Positions 6,440 to 13,078 of a stretch of 14,152 nucleotides of DNA are shown here, in pieces (position 1 is the first letter of the stretch; each line of letters opens with the position of its first letter). The notes under the pieces were generated by a model. The model was not told the DNA's origin and did not search any database. It was given only the letters and a program-made list of their open reading frames with translations. A program made the translations under genes and the position numbers. Source of the stretch: Planctomycetota bacterium. Lineage in GTDB: Bacteria; Planctomycetota; Planctomycetia; Pirellulales; Pirellulaceae. The stretch is from contig JAJSAJ010000262.1 of NCBI GenBank assembly GCA_024274855.1, forward strand, positions 1 to 14,152, given 5' to 3'.

Positions 6440-8440
6440 TCAAGACGGCTGCGAAACGGGCGGCGGAAGACGTTGCAGTCGATTTGTGGGAGCCGAGCGA
6501 GTCGCATCGGATGGCGGTGTGGTAACCACTTCGGCAGGCAACCCGCCGTCCGTTTCCGCGTTGTCTGTATTTTGGATCTGGAGGTAGGAGCCTCGGCTGA
6601 GTGGGTGTGGGCGGAAAATGCCATAGTCGATCGGCCGACCGGTGAAGTGACGAGATCTTTCGAACGCCTCGCGATAGGCAGCGTTTGCCCAAGGGCCTTC
6701 GGTCAAGGTGATGCCGTCATATTCGAGCAGCGATCCTTTCTCGCGGTGGACGTTCTTGGTGGCAAGCGCGTAGTCGATTACGGAGCGATAGTAGGCTACG
6801 TCGGCTTCGGCCAGTCGCCGTTCAGCTTGGAGCAACACGTCGATCTGCTCGAACCCGGTTTCGCTTCGTGCGCGGAGCACTTGAACTTCATGGTACGTGG
6901 CAACACGGCGATTTAAGTTCGTCTTGGTCAACTGAAATGCCCGCTCGAGCTCGCGTATCGCACTGCTCAAGTCGTGCGAGATACGAAACTCTTGTTCACG
7001 CAGCAGCGCGCGTTCACGAGCAAGTTGTAACTCAGCATTTCGAAGTGCGGTGAACTCGCGGCGAAATCCGATAGGGATGTTGAGTTGCAGGCCGAGTTGC
7101 CATTCTTGGAAATCGCCACCGAGCAGGTTCTGGTAGGCATTCTCAAAGCCGGTCGGGCCCGATTTGCCAAGCAGTTCGTCACCGATGCCGCGCCAGCGAT
7201 AGAGTGCGACTGTATCGAGTCTCGGTTTGATGAAGTTTCGAGCGGCAACCAGTTCCAGCTCTCTTCGTTTGATCTGCCACTGCTGTCGACGTAACTCGAC
7301 ACGTCGACCGTAAGCTTCACTCAATACCCCGGGCCAGTCAAAGATAAGTTTTGCTGTCGACGGCTCGGTCGAGGGACGAATCAGTCGCGGGCCATTTGGA
7401 GGTAACGAGAGCAGATACCTGAGTCGCGCTTCCTGCATGTAGAGGTTGCCGACCGCGTCTTCGACCGCTGCTTGGAACGTGAAGTACTGAGACCGCAGTT
7501 GCGCTTCGTTCTCGGGTGTACCGCCTCGAACTTCAATGCGCAAACGTTCCGCGATATTGCGCCATGTGACCAACGCACTGTCGCGGCCGGCCAGCTTGGT
7601 TTCCAGATCACGGTATGCGAAGTAGAGGTTCCAGTAGGCTTCCTCAACATCGCTGACCAATTGCGTAACGCCCTTTTCAAAGTCAGCCAATGAAATGTCG
7701 GTGTTGATGCGGGCCAGCAGGACCCCCGCGGCACTGCCTGCCGTTGCGTTTGGACCGGCAATTCGATTGAACTCGACACCGGCACCTTGCAACAGGGGTT
7801 GTCGGTATTCCGCCTCGTAGTCGAGCTGATAGACGCTTGGCCATCGCAGTGATGGATTTAGTGTTATCGAGCGGCTGTAGTTCACATGATGTCGTACAGA
7901 GAACTTGGCCCCGGTCGCAGTCGCTTTGGTGACTTCCGCTTGAAAGGCACTGTCAAGCTGTTGGGCTGTTGGGAGAAAGAGTCCCGCGAATGTCTGGTTG
8001 ATGCCCCGGTCGATCTTGTTCCAGAAAATGCTCGACGACAATTGCGCATCGAACGCACTGAGTGCCGCTTCCACACTTGTTCGTGGGTCCGATTCGATCA
8101 ATGCGGGATCGTATGTGGTTTGCGTACCGCCCGGTGATGCGACGACCGAGCCCCCTAGTACTCGAATGACCTCACCATGGGTCACGGCCATACGGACGGC
8201 TTCAGGCAACGTCATATCCCATGCTTCGAGATCGCTAGGGTTTTCCATGGATCGAGGGCGACCGTTGCACGCGAGTGCTGGCTCCATCGCCACTTCGATG
8301 TCCGGGTACTCAATTTCTGTCGCGCATTGCCGATACGGACCGACCTGGTGTTCGGAGAAATGGAAGTCGCGCTGACGAAACCGGCACCCAACGCCGCACA
8401 CCAGCAGCATCGCAAGAATGTGCGTTGATCGTTGGTTCAT
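6440..8440 (-). CDS. TolC-family outer-membrane efflux protein
   Basis: A 666-residue protein of the outer-membrane efflux (OEP/TolC) family, which forms a trimeric barrel plus periplasmic coiled-coil tunnel for tripartite exporters. It starts with a hydrophobic export signal ending in cysteines (MLLVCGVGCR), suggesting a lipoprotein, although the lipobox is not canonical. The two OEP halves are visible as long helical stretches: roughly residues 230-345, with VEEAYWNLYFAYRDLETK, and roughly 460-590, with ALRNAELQLARERALLREQ and IDVLLQAERRLAEADVAYYR. The N-terminal 100 residues and the Pro/Ser-rich C-terminal tail exceed the usual TolC length (about 450-500). The nearest partner is the MacA/MacB-type operon starting at 10151 on the other strand. 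The function in tripartite export is well supported by family; the partner and substrate are inferred. Confidence 0.85.
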   Translation of the reverse strand: MNQRSTHILAMLLVCGVGCRFRQRDFHFSEHQVGPYRQCATEIEYPDIEVAMEPALACNGRPRSMENPSDLEAWDMTLPEAVRMAVTHGEVIRVLGGSVVASPGGTQTTYDPALIESDPRTSVEAALSAFDAQLSSSIFWNKIDRGINQTFAGLFLPTAQQLDSAFQAEVTKATATGAKFSVRHHVNYSRSITLNPSLRWPSVYQLDYEAEYRQPLLQGAGVEFNRIAGPNATAGSAAGVLLARINTDISLADFEKGVTQLVSDVEEAYWNLYFAYRDLETKLAGRDSALVTWRNIAERLRIEVRGGTPENEAQLRSQYFTFQAAVEDAVGNLYMQEARLRYLLSLPPNGPRLIRPSTEPSTAKLIFDWPGVLSEAYGRRVELRRQQWQIKRRELELVAARNFIKPRLDTVALYRWRGIGDELLGKSGPTGFENAYQNLLGGDFQEWQLGLQLNIPIGFRREFTALRNAELQLARERALLREQEFRISHDLSSAIRELERAFQLTKTNLNRRVATYHEVQVLRARSETGFEQIDVLLQAERRLAEADVAYYRSVIDYALATKNVHREKGSLLEYDGITLTEGPWANAAYREAFERSRHFTGRPIDYGIFRPHPLSRGSYLQIQNTDNAETDGGLPAEVVTTPPSDATRSAPTNRLQRLPPPVSQPS

Positions 8441-8864
8441 GAAACTTGCCCCGATACGTACTCAGTTCGACGTTGCCATCGATCGTCGCTTGCTATCTTC
8501 GGCCGGTTCCGGCAGTGCAAACGAACGTGCGGTCCTGGATTGTTCGTTGGAACGCGGCCACGGGAGGCCGTTTACCGAAACGTCCTGATTGCTCACGCGT
8601 AAGGATAGGGCCTGTTGCCGTAGCCATTCACGCCGCTGGGGTCTGACCCCTTGTAAGCAAACCGGCGGCCTACATGCCGTGAACGGTTACCTGTTGCCCT
8701 TCTTGTTGTTCGTTGTGCCAATGCGCACAACCGTACCTTTTCCTATCGTCGTAGTTCGTTCTCCAGCTAGAGCTATTCGAACAACCGTTAGACTTGCAAT
8801 GGACAAGACGAGCATGGCTTGCGAAGAGATGTTCGGTTAGGCTGAGTTTAACGTGAAGCCCGCG
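8441..8864. other. Intergenic region upstream of tolC-like gene, containing element copy B
   Basis: This 424-base stretch has no convincing gene: the open frames in it are short, lack ribosome binding sites and run through the transposable element at 8620-8690. It must hold the tolC-like promoter (minus strand), but I could not identify clear -35 and -10 boxes. A short perfect hairpin gccgg-tt-ccggc lies near 8501-8512 without a following T run. Confidence 0.5.
8620..8690. mobile_element. Miniature inverted-repeat element, short form, IS66-like ends (copy B)
   Basis: A 71-bp element of the same family and orientation as the copy at 3839. Left end is gtagccattcacg; the right end reads as the reverse complement of gtaaccgttcacg (11 of 13 match). 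A perfect 8-bp direct repeat, ctgttgcc, flanks it at 8612-8619 and 8691-8698, differing from the repeat around copy A as expected for independent insertions. Its centre is the palindrome ggggtctgacccc (8638-8650). It lacks the 65 bp present in copy A between two gggtctgac repeats. It has no coding capacity and lies between the tolC-like gene and the exported-protein gene. Confidence 0.85.
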
Positions 8865-9467
8865 TTAGGGGAGCAGGAAGATCACGCCGAGCCATGCGGC
8901 TGATTCCACGAGGCTTGCATCAGCCTGTAGCGGGGGGCGCTGAAGTAGAATGGGGGTCGTGCTGCCGGGCCGAAAGTATCCCAAAGTACTTGTGGCACGA
9001 TGCGGTTTGCTGAGTGTCATCGCGTAGGGCAGGACAGGAAACGTTAGAAAGAAGCGGCTGCCCGCGGCAAAGGGTGCCACGACTGGGTGGTATGTCTGCC
9101 CGTATCGCTCAAGCACCGTGTCTTCAAAATAGACCGGTCGATGGCACAGGTTGGAGGCGGCCCAGTGATAGGTGAGCGGTTTCCACGGCTGTCCCCGCCC
9201 AGACGGCGGTTGCGTCATCGTTTCGTCAAATAGGCCCTCCGTGGCATCGGGTGGAAGAAGACCTGGGCGCAGCCGGGTGTCCGGCAGACGCTCGGATAGA
9301 GGCTTCAGGCCCTGGCGAGCCATTTCACGCGGAGTTCGCGGCGCGGGACTCGGCTGGGCTGCGGAACGCTCGCCGGGAGATGACGGACGCTGGCCCGCGG
9401 CTGGTGCCGGCCCCCAGACTGCGGACAGCAGGAAACTGCTGGTCAGGGCTATTAGCAGGTGTCTCAT
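8865..9467 (-). CDS. Exported protein of a planctomycete-type family, function unknown (200 aa)
   Basis: The N-terminus carries a signal peptide (MRHLLIALTSSFLLSAVWG, then APAAGQ) followed by a Pro/Ser/Arg-rich linker to about residue 70. The core has TYHWAASNLCHRPVYFEDT (99-117), LERYGQ (119-124), FFLTFPVLPYAM (139-150) and LGYFRPGS (162-169), and a hydrophobic C-terminus (about 188-200). I recall this core from uncharacterised planctomycete proteins, but no activity is known to me. The single core cysteine (Cys108) next to His and Pro is conspicuous. The start at 9467 is chosen because the signal peptide begins there; in-frame starts at 9494 and 9506 add residues without signal character, and none of the three has a good ribosome binding site. 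It stands alone between two regions holding transposable elements. Confidence 0.75.
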   Translation of the reverse strand: MRHLLIALTSSFLLSAVWGPAPAAGQRPSSPGERSAAQPSPAPRTPREMARQGLKPLSERLPDTRLRPGLLPPDATEGLFDETMTQPPSGRGQPWKPLTYHWAASNLCHRPVYFEDTVLERYGQTYHPVVAPFAAGSRFFLTFPVLPYAMTLSKPHRATSTLGYFRPGSTTPILLQRPPLQADASLVESAAWLGVIFLLP

Positions 9468-9501
9468 GATGGTTTGGCCAAGAGTGATCTGCATTACGAA
9501 C

Positions 9502-9531
9502 GTCAAAGATCGTTAAGTTTTTGACAAACTT
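9502..9531. promoter_or_regulatory. Interleaved inverted repeats upstream of the exported-protein gene (possible operator)
   Basis: Two dyads overlap: gtcaaa (9502-9507) with tttgac (9520-9525), and aagttt (9515-9520) with aaactt (9526-9531). They lie 35-64 bases upstream of the start at 9467. There is no flanking direct repeat, so a regulator site is more likely than a mobile element, but 6-bp arms can arise by chance. Confidence 0.25.
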
Positions 9532-9878
9532 CCAGCGACCAACGGGAGCGGGCGATTGGGGCCCCGAGCTTGGATTTGGTTGGCGGCTCTGCCGCACTGG
9601 GTGCCTGTCGGTGGTGATCTCAGGACAATGGCCACACGGCCATCGTGTTTGCGGCGGAGGCCAGAGTGGGGGGGGATTGCATCCCATCACAAAATTGCCG
9701 GTCCGGTTACTGGTCCTCAGGTGTTTTGCGAGACCGAATCGGGTTCGTTACGCGTCTAGGGGGCCAAGCCACTTCGGGTTATGTCGTCCTGTCGCAAGCT
9801 AATGCTGAATCGATTCGCCCGAAATCCGCAGAGTTGACGCAATCGACTTTGTTGTTTTGCGTCCGGTGCGGGGATTTC

Positions 9879-10037
9879 GTAACACTTTAGCTGTCTGCAA
9901 GAAAACGTTGAATGCGTGGGAGCTGGCGCCCTTTTTCGCGGCCATGCGTGTAATCCAAGGATCCGATTTTGACCGCGAAAAAAGAGGCCTGACACCCTCT
10001 CCACGGACGACTCCGCTCCAGATGGCTAAAGTGTTAC
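9879..10037. mobile_element. Miniature inverted-repeat element with different GTAAC ends (element C)
   Basis: A 159-bp non-coding element bounded by perfect 13-bp inverted repeats, gtaacactttagc (9879-9891) and gctaaagtgttac (10025-10037). After a two-base mismatch the match resumes with tctg, giving 17 of the first 19 positions. Flanking octamers gggatttc (9871-9878) and gggaatta (10038-10045) agree at 6 of 8, consistent with an aged target duplication. Inside, ctttttcgcgg near 9930 and ccgcgaaaaaag near 9972 form a second inverted repeat, so the whole element could fold. The GTAA ends and 8-bp spacing again suggest the IS66 family, but the ends differ in sequence from the elements at 3839 and 8620. 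It sits just upstream of the export operon and could affect its promoter. Confidence 0.7.
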
Positions 10038-10150
10038 GGGAATTATTTGAAACCAATCCCTGTGGTTTGGGTTAATCTATAGAGACAACGTGCGTTACCC
10101 ATTTGAAGCATTGCCCGCCCGGGATTTCGAGTGCAGAAGCCGGTGGTTTT

Positions 10151-10885
10151 ATGAAGTGGAAGTCCCGGACACCGCCCAAGCCGTCCAATTCCCGCGAGAA
10201 CGAGTCCCCATCCTGGGGTTGGTTGCTTACCGTCTGGGTGGTTTTGGCAGTGAGCCTCGAGGGGCTCATCTGGGCGACCGGCGTTCCACACTACCAGTTG
10301 GCGGAGGCGGTTGAGCGGGGCGCGAGTCAGGTTGAGCATTCGATGGTGGGTGAAGACAGTACGGATGTTGTACGGAAAGCGATCCGGCTACAGCAGGACT
10401 CTCTGTCGTTCTGGACAGTCGTTGCGATGGTGGGTGATTTTGTTGTCAAACCGTTGTCGCTGGTCTTGCGCGCTGTGCTGGTTGCCGTGGCATTTGGGGC
10501 GGTGGCGGCGGTCAGTGGTCGTCGCGTGCGCTATGCGATCGTGTTGGCCGACTGCGTCCGATGGCAAGGGGTGTGGGTGCTAGGTCTGGCCGTTCAGCTA
10601 GTGATCATGTTGGCCCTGTCACGGTCGAGTGTGGAGACGTCGGTTCTGCTGCTAATGCCCCCCGAGACTTATCCGGCAACCGTCTGGGCCATGCTGAGGC
10701 AGCTTGACCTGTTTGCCATCGTGGGATGGTTGGGAATGGCTTACAGCGGGTGGCATCGCCAGCAGACTAATTGGGTGGTCGCGCTGTTGACATGTGCAAG
10801 CCTGGCGGTTGTGGAAGGAGTTTTCTGGGCGGCCGGTTCGTTGCTGGTCAATCTAGGGGCCCGTATGACGTTGATGCCACAATAG
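10151..10885 (+). CDS. Yip1-like multi-pass membrane protein of a MacAB-type operon (244 aa)
   Basis: A hydrophobic protein with about five membrane segments: residues 24-42, 103-121, 142-158, 186-200 and 207-235. A short Pro/Ser/Lys-rich cytoplasmic N-terminus precedes them, and a soluble loop at 45-85 follows the first. The stretch WAMLRQLDLFAIVGWLGMAY (179-198) resembles the LDxFxxW signature of Yip1-domain proteins. Its role is unknown; it opens an operon encoding adaptor, ATPase and permease, so assistance to the exporter is inferred. The ATG at 10151 is preceded by GGTGG; an in-frame ATG at 10103 adds 16 residues without membrane character. It ends 77 bases before the adaptor start. Family assignment rests on topology, one motif and context. 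Confidence 0.7.
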   Translation: MKWKSRTPPKPSNSRENESPSWGWLLTVWVVLAVSLEGLIWATGVPHYQLAEAVERGASQVEHSMVGEDSTDVVRKAIRLQQDSLSFWTVVAMVGDFVVKPLSLVLRAVLVAVAFGAVAAVSGRRVRYAIVLADCVRWQGVWVLGLAVQLVIMLALSRSSVETSVLLLMPPETYPATVWAMLRQLDLFAIVGWLGMAYSGWHRQQTNWVVALLTCASLAVVEGVFWAAGSLLVNLGARMTLMPQ

Positions 10886-10962
10886 AAATGCACTGGTTTC
10901 GCGACGATCGAAAGTGTTGCGATAGAACCCGTGATCCGGTTGTCTGGAAGGCAGAGAGTCGA

Positions 10963-12270
10963 ATGCGACGAATCATTGCGATTACAGTGATCTTGGCAGT
11001 GGTTGTCACGTGTGTGGCCGTTGCCAATCTGCGACGCGATCCAAAAGCGTTGAAGGTTGATTGGCGTATCAAGAAGCGAATGCCGCCTTTGGACGTTCAG
11101 GTCGAGCACCCGAGTCGGGGGAAGATTGTCGAGACGATCACGGCGCCTGGGACGATCGAGTTGGTTGAAGAGGCGGACATCGCATCGCAAATGGTCGGGC
11201 AAGTCACGGAGGTTCTAGTCAAGAAAGGTGCCATCGTCAAGGAAGGAGATTTGCTTGTCAAGCTGGATGATCGAGATGCCAAGGCACGTTTGGAGTCAAC
11301 GGACGCTCGGATCAAGCGTTTGAGATCGGCGATTGCCATGGCGAAGGCCGATCTTGAGAAAGCGAGCCGTGACTTGAAGGGATATCGAAAATTGGCGGAT
11401 CGCGGATTCTCCACACCGTCGGAAGTGAATGATGGTGCCACGCTGGTTGCGAAGACTCAGGCTGCATTGGAGATGAGCGAGCATGATTTGGAAGAAAGTC
11501 TCGCGGCCAGGGGCAGCACCGTCCAGGCACTGACCTGGACCGAAATCCGAGCGCCAATTGCCGGAACCGTGATCGATTTGGATGTGGAGGTTGGCGAAGT
11601 GGTCATTGCCGGCACAACAAATTTGCCAGGTACCGTGCTGATGACAATCGGAGACATGAGTCGAATGCGGGTGCGTGCCGACGTGGATGAAACCGATGTT
11701 GCTCTGTTGGAATCCGGTCAACCTGCCCATATTTATTTGCATGCGGATCAGGACAATCCGATCGCTGGAACGGTCGACTTGATTGCTCCGCGAGGGACCA
11801 AAGTGGGCGACGTTGTCAGCTTCGAGACTCTGATCGATGTACGTGGGCACCATGCTGCTTCGCGTCCAGAAATGACCGCGACTGTTGAGATCGAAGTGAA
11901 GCGGGCTGCCGATGTGTTGGGGCTGCCCGTTCAGGCGGTTGTCCATCGCCGGCTCAAATCGCTTCCGGATACCCGATTGTTTCGCGATTGGATCGCCAGC
12001 CAGCCCGTAAAACCATCGGAGAAAGGACGTGATCAGGAATCTCGATATGTCCAAGTCGTGTTTGTCATGAAGGACGGATTGGCATGGGCACGCCCGATTG
12101 AAACGGGAATCAGTGATCTGGAACATATTGAGGTCGTGGGTGGGATCGGGCTGAAAGACCAGGTCATTGTCGGGCCGTTTCGAGTGCTCGATGAACTCAA
12201 AGACGGTCAACCGGTTGCGCTCAAGAGTCCTGATGAGAAACCGGGCGAGCATGATGAACCGAAACCATAG
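10963..12270 (+). CDS. HlyD/MacA-type periplasmic adaptor (membrane fusion) protein
   Basis: A 435-residue adaptor that links an inner-membrane transporter to an outer-membrane channel. It has an N-terminal membrane anchor (residues 3-21, IIAITVILAVVVTCVAVAN), the first lipoyl half-motif (about 62-101, ending GDLLVKLDD), a coiled-coil hairpin (about 105-185), the second lipoyl half (TEIRAPIAGTVIDLDVEVGE, 193-212), then beta-barrel and membrane-proximal domains. Residues 331-362 look like a charged insertion within the last domain. The ATG at 10963 is chosen because it starts the anchor and has GGAAGG about 10 bases upstream; the frame is open further upstream, but that part overlaps the Yip1-like gene. 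Its downstream ATPase and permease point to a MacA-like role in ABC export, not an RND pump. The substrate is unknown. Confidence 0.88.
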   Translation: MRRIIAITVILAVVVTCVAVANLRRDPKALKVDWRIKKRMPPLDVQVEHPSRGKIVETITAPGTIELVEEADIASQMVGQVTEVLVKKGAIVKEGDLLVKLDDRDAKARLESTDARIKRLRSAIAMAKADLEKASRDLKGYRKLADRGFSTPSEVNDGATLVAKTQAALEMSEHDLEESLAARGSTVQALTWTEIRAPIAGTVIDLDVEVGEVVIAGTTNLPGTVLMTIGDMSRMRVRADVDETDVALLESGQPAHIYLHADQDNPIAGTVDLIAPRGTKVGDVVSFETLIDVRGHHAASRPEMTATVEIEVKRAADVLGLPVQAVVHRRLKSLPDTRLFRDWIASQPVKPSEKGRDQESRYVQVVFVMKDGLAWARPIETGISDLEHIEVVGGIGLKDQVIVGPFRVLDELKDGQPVALKSPDEKPGEHDEPKP

Positions 12271-12352
12271 CCGTCGCATCGTCCGGTGTCCGGCCGAAGA
12301 TGCGACTTCAGCCGGTAAGCAGACTAATCACTCCGAAATGCAAGATTCCGTC

Positions 12353-13039
12353 ATGACGTCTCCAGAACCTCTTATTCGACTCGAAGAGATCACGAAAGAG
12401 TATCAGATGGGGACGGAGATTGTGCATGCGTTGGATCATGTCGATCTAGAGATTTTCCCCAACGAGATGCTTGCCATCATGGGACCATCGGGATCGGGTA
12501 AATCGACCATGTTGAATATCCTTGGATTGCTGGATGTTCCTTCGTCGGGTCGATACTGGCTGGATGGCCAGGATGTGGCCAGGTTGTCCCAATCGGCTTT
12601 GGCGCGCGTACGAGGTCGTCGCATCGGATTCGTCTTTCAGACATTTGAACTCTTGCCTAGACAGACGGCTATCCGAAACGTGGAAATGCCCCTGATTTAT
12701 GCGGGCAGCCGAGGGCGCCGAGCGCGTGCGATCGAGGCACTGCGGCGAGTTGGTTTGGAAGACCGGATGAAACATCGGCCGAATCAAATGTCGGGTGGGC
12801 AACGCCAACGAGTTGCCGTTGCACGGGCCTTGGTCCAAGAACCGGCTATTCTGCTGGCCGATGAACCGACCGGCAACCTGGATAGCCAGACGAGCGATGA
12901 GATACTCGAGTTGTTTGAATCCTTGGATGCGGAAGGACAGACAATTGTGATTGTGACGCACGAACCGGACGTGGCCAGACGGTGCCGGCGTGTTGTTCGC
13001 TTGAAGGACGGGCGTGTTGAATCCGATCAGAGGCCCTGA
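12353..13039 (+). CDS. MacB/LolD-type ABC transporter ATP-binding protein
   Basis: A 228-residue ATPase with all family motifs intact: Walker A GPSGSGKS (44-51), Q-loop Gln96, signature MSGGQRQR (146-153), Walker B ILLADEPTGNLDS (166-178) and switch His203. IGFVFQTFELLPRQTA (91-106) is typical of the MacB/LolD/FtsE group, which powers mechanotransmission or lipoprotein extraction from the periplasm. Start is uncertain: ATGs at 12338 and 12353 both lack a clear ribosome binding site, and an ATG at 12251 would overlap the adaptor gene, but its extra 34 residues look non-conserved. I chose 12353 because family similarity begins just after it. The permease follows 39 bases downstream, so ATPase and permease are separate polypeptides, unlike E. 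coli MacB. Confidence 0.9.
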   Translation: MTSPEPLIRLEEITKEYQMGTEIVHALDHVDLEIFPNEMLAIMGPSGSGKSTMLNILGLLDVPSSGRYWLDGQDVARLSQSALARVRGRRIGFVFQTFELLPRQTAIRNVEMPLIYAGSRGRRARAIEALRRVGLEDRMKHRPNQMSGGQRQRVAVARALVQEPAILLADEPTGNLDSQTSDEILELFESLDAEGQTIVIVTHEPDVARRCRRVVRLKDGRVESDQRP

Positions 13040-13078
13040 ACGGTACGATGAGTGGTCGGCGGTGAAAAGGACATCGAA

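Larger units (their letters stand above)
9468..10150. other. Divergent intergenic region containing a third inverted-repeat element
   Basis: These 683 bases separate the minus-strand exported-protein gene from the plus-strand export operon and should hold both promoters. Open frames here are short, overlap on both strands and show no family character or ribosome binding site. Two structures stand out: the element at 9879-10037, and interleaved short inverted repeats at 9502-9531. A possible -35 (TTGAAA, 10047-10052) follows the element, but no well-spaced -10 box was found. Confidence 0.5.

Noticed and set aside
8446..8840. Plus-strand open frames at 8446-8646 and 8589-8840
   Set aside because: Both lack ribosome binding sites and family similarity, and both enter or cross the transposable element at 8620-8690.
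9521..9890. Several short plus-strand open frames before element C
   Set aside because: Overlapping frames with skewed composition, no ribosome binding site and no recognisable product; treated as intergenic.
11296..12279. Long minus-strand open frame (327 codons)
   Set aside because: Antisense to the HlyD/MacA-type adaptor gene; no domain, no ribosome binding site, and it conflicts with a well-supported gene.
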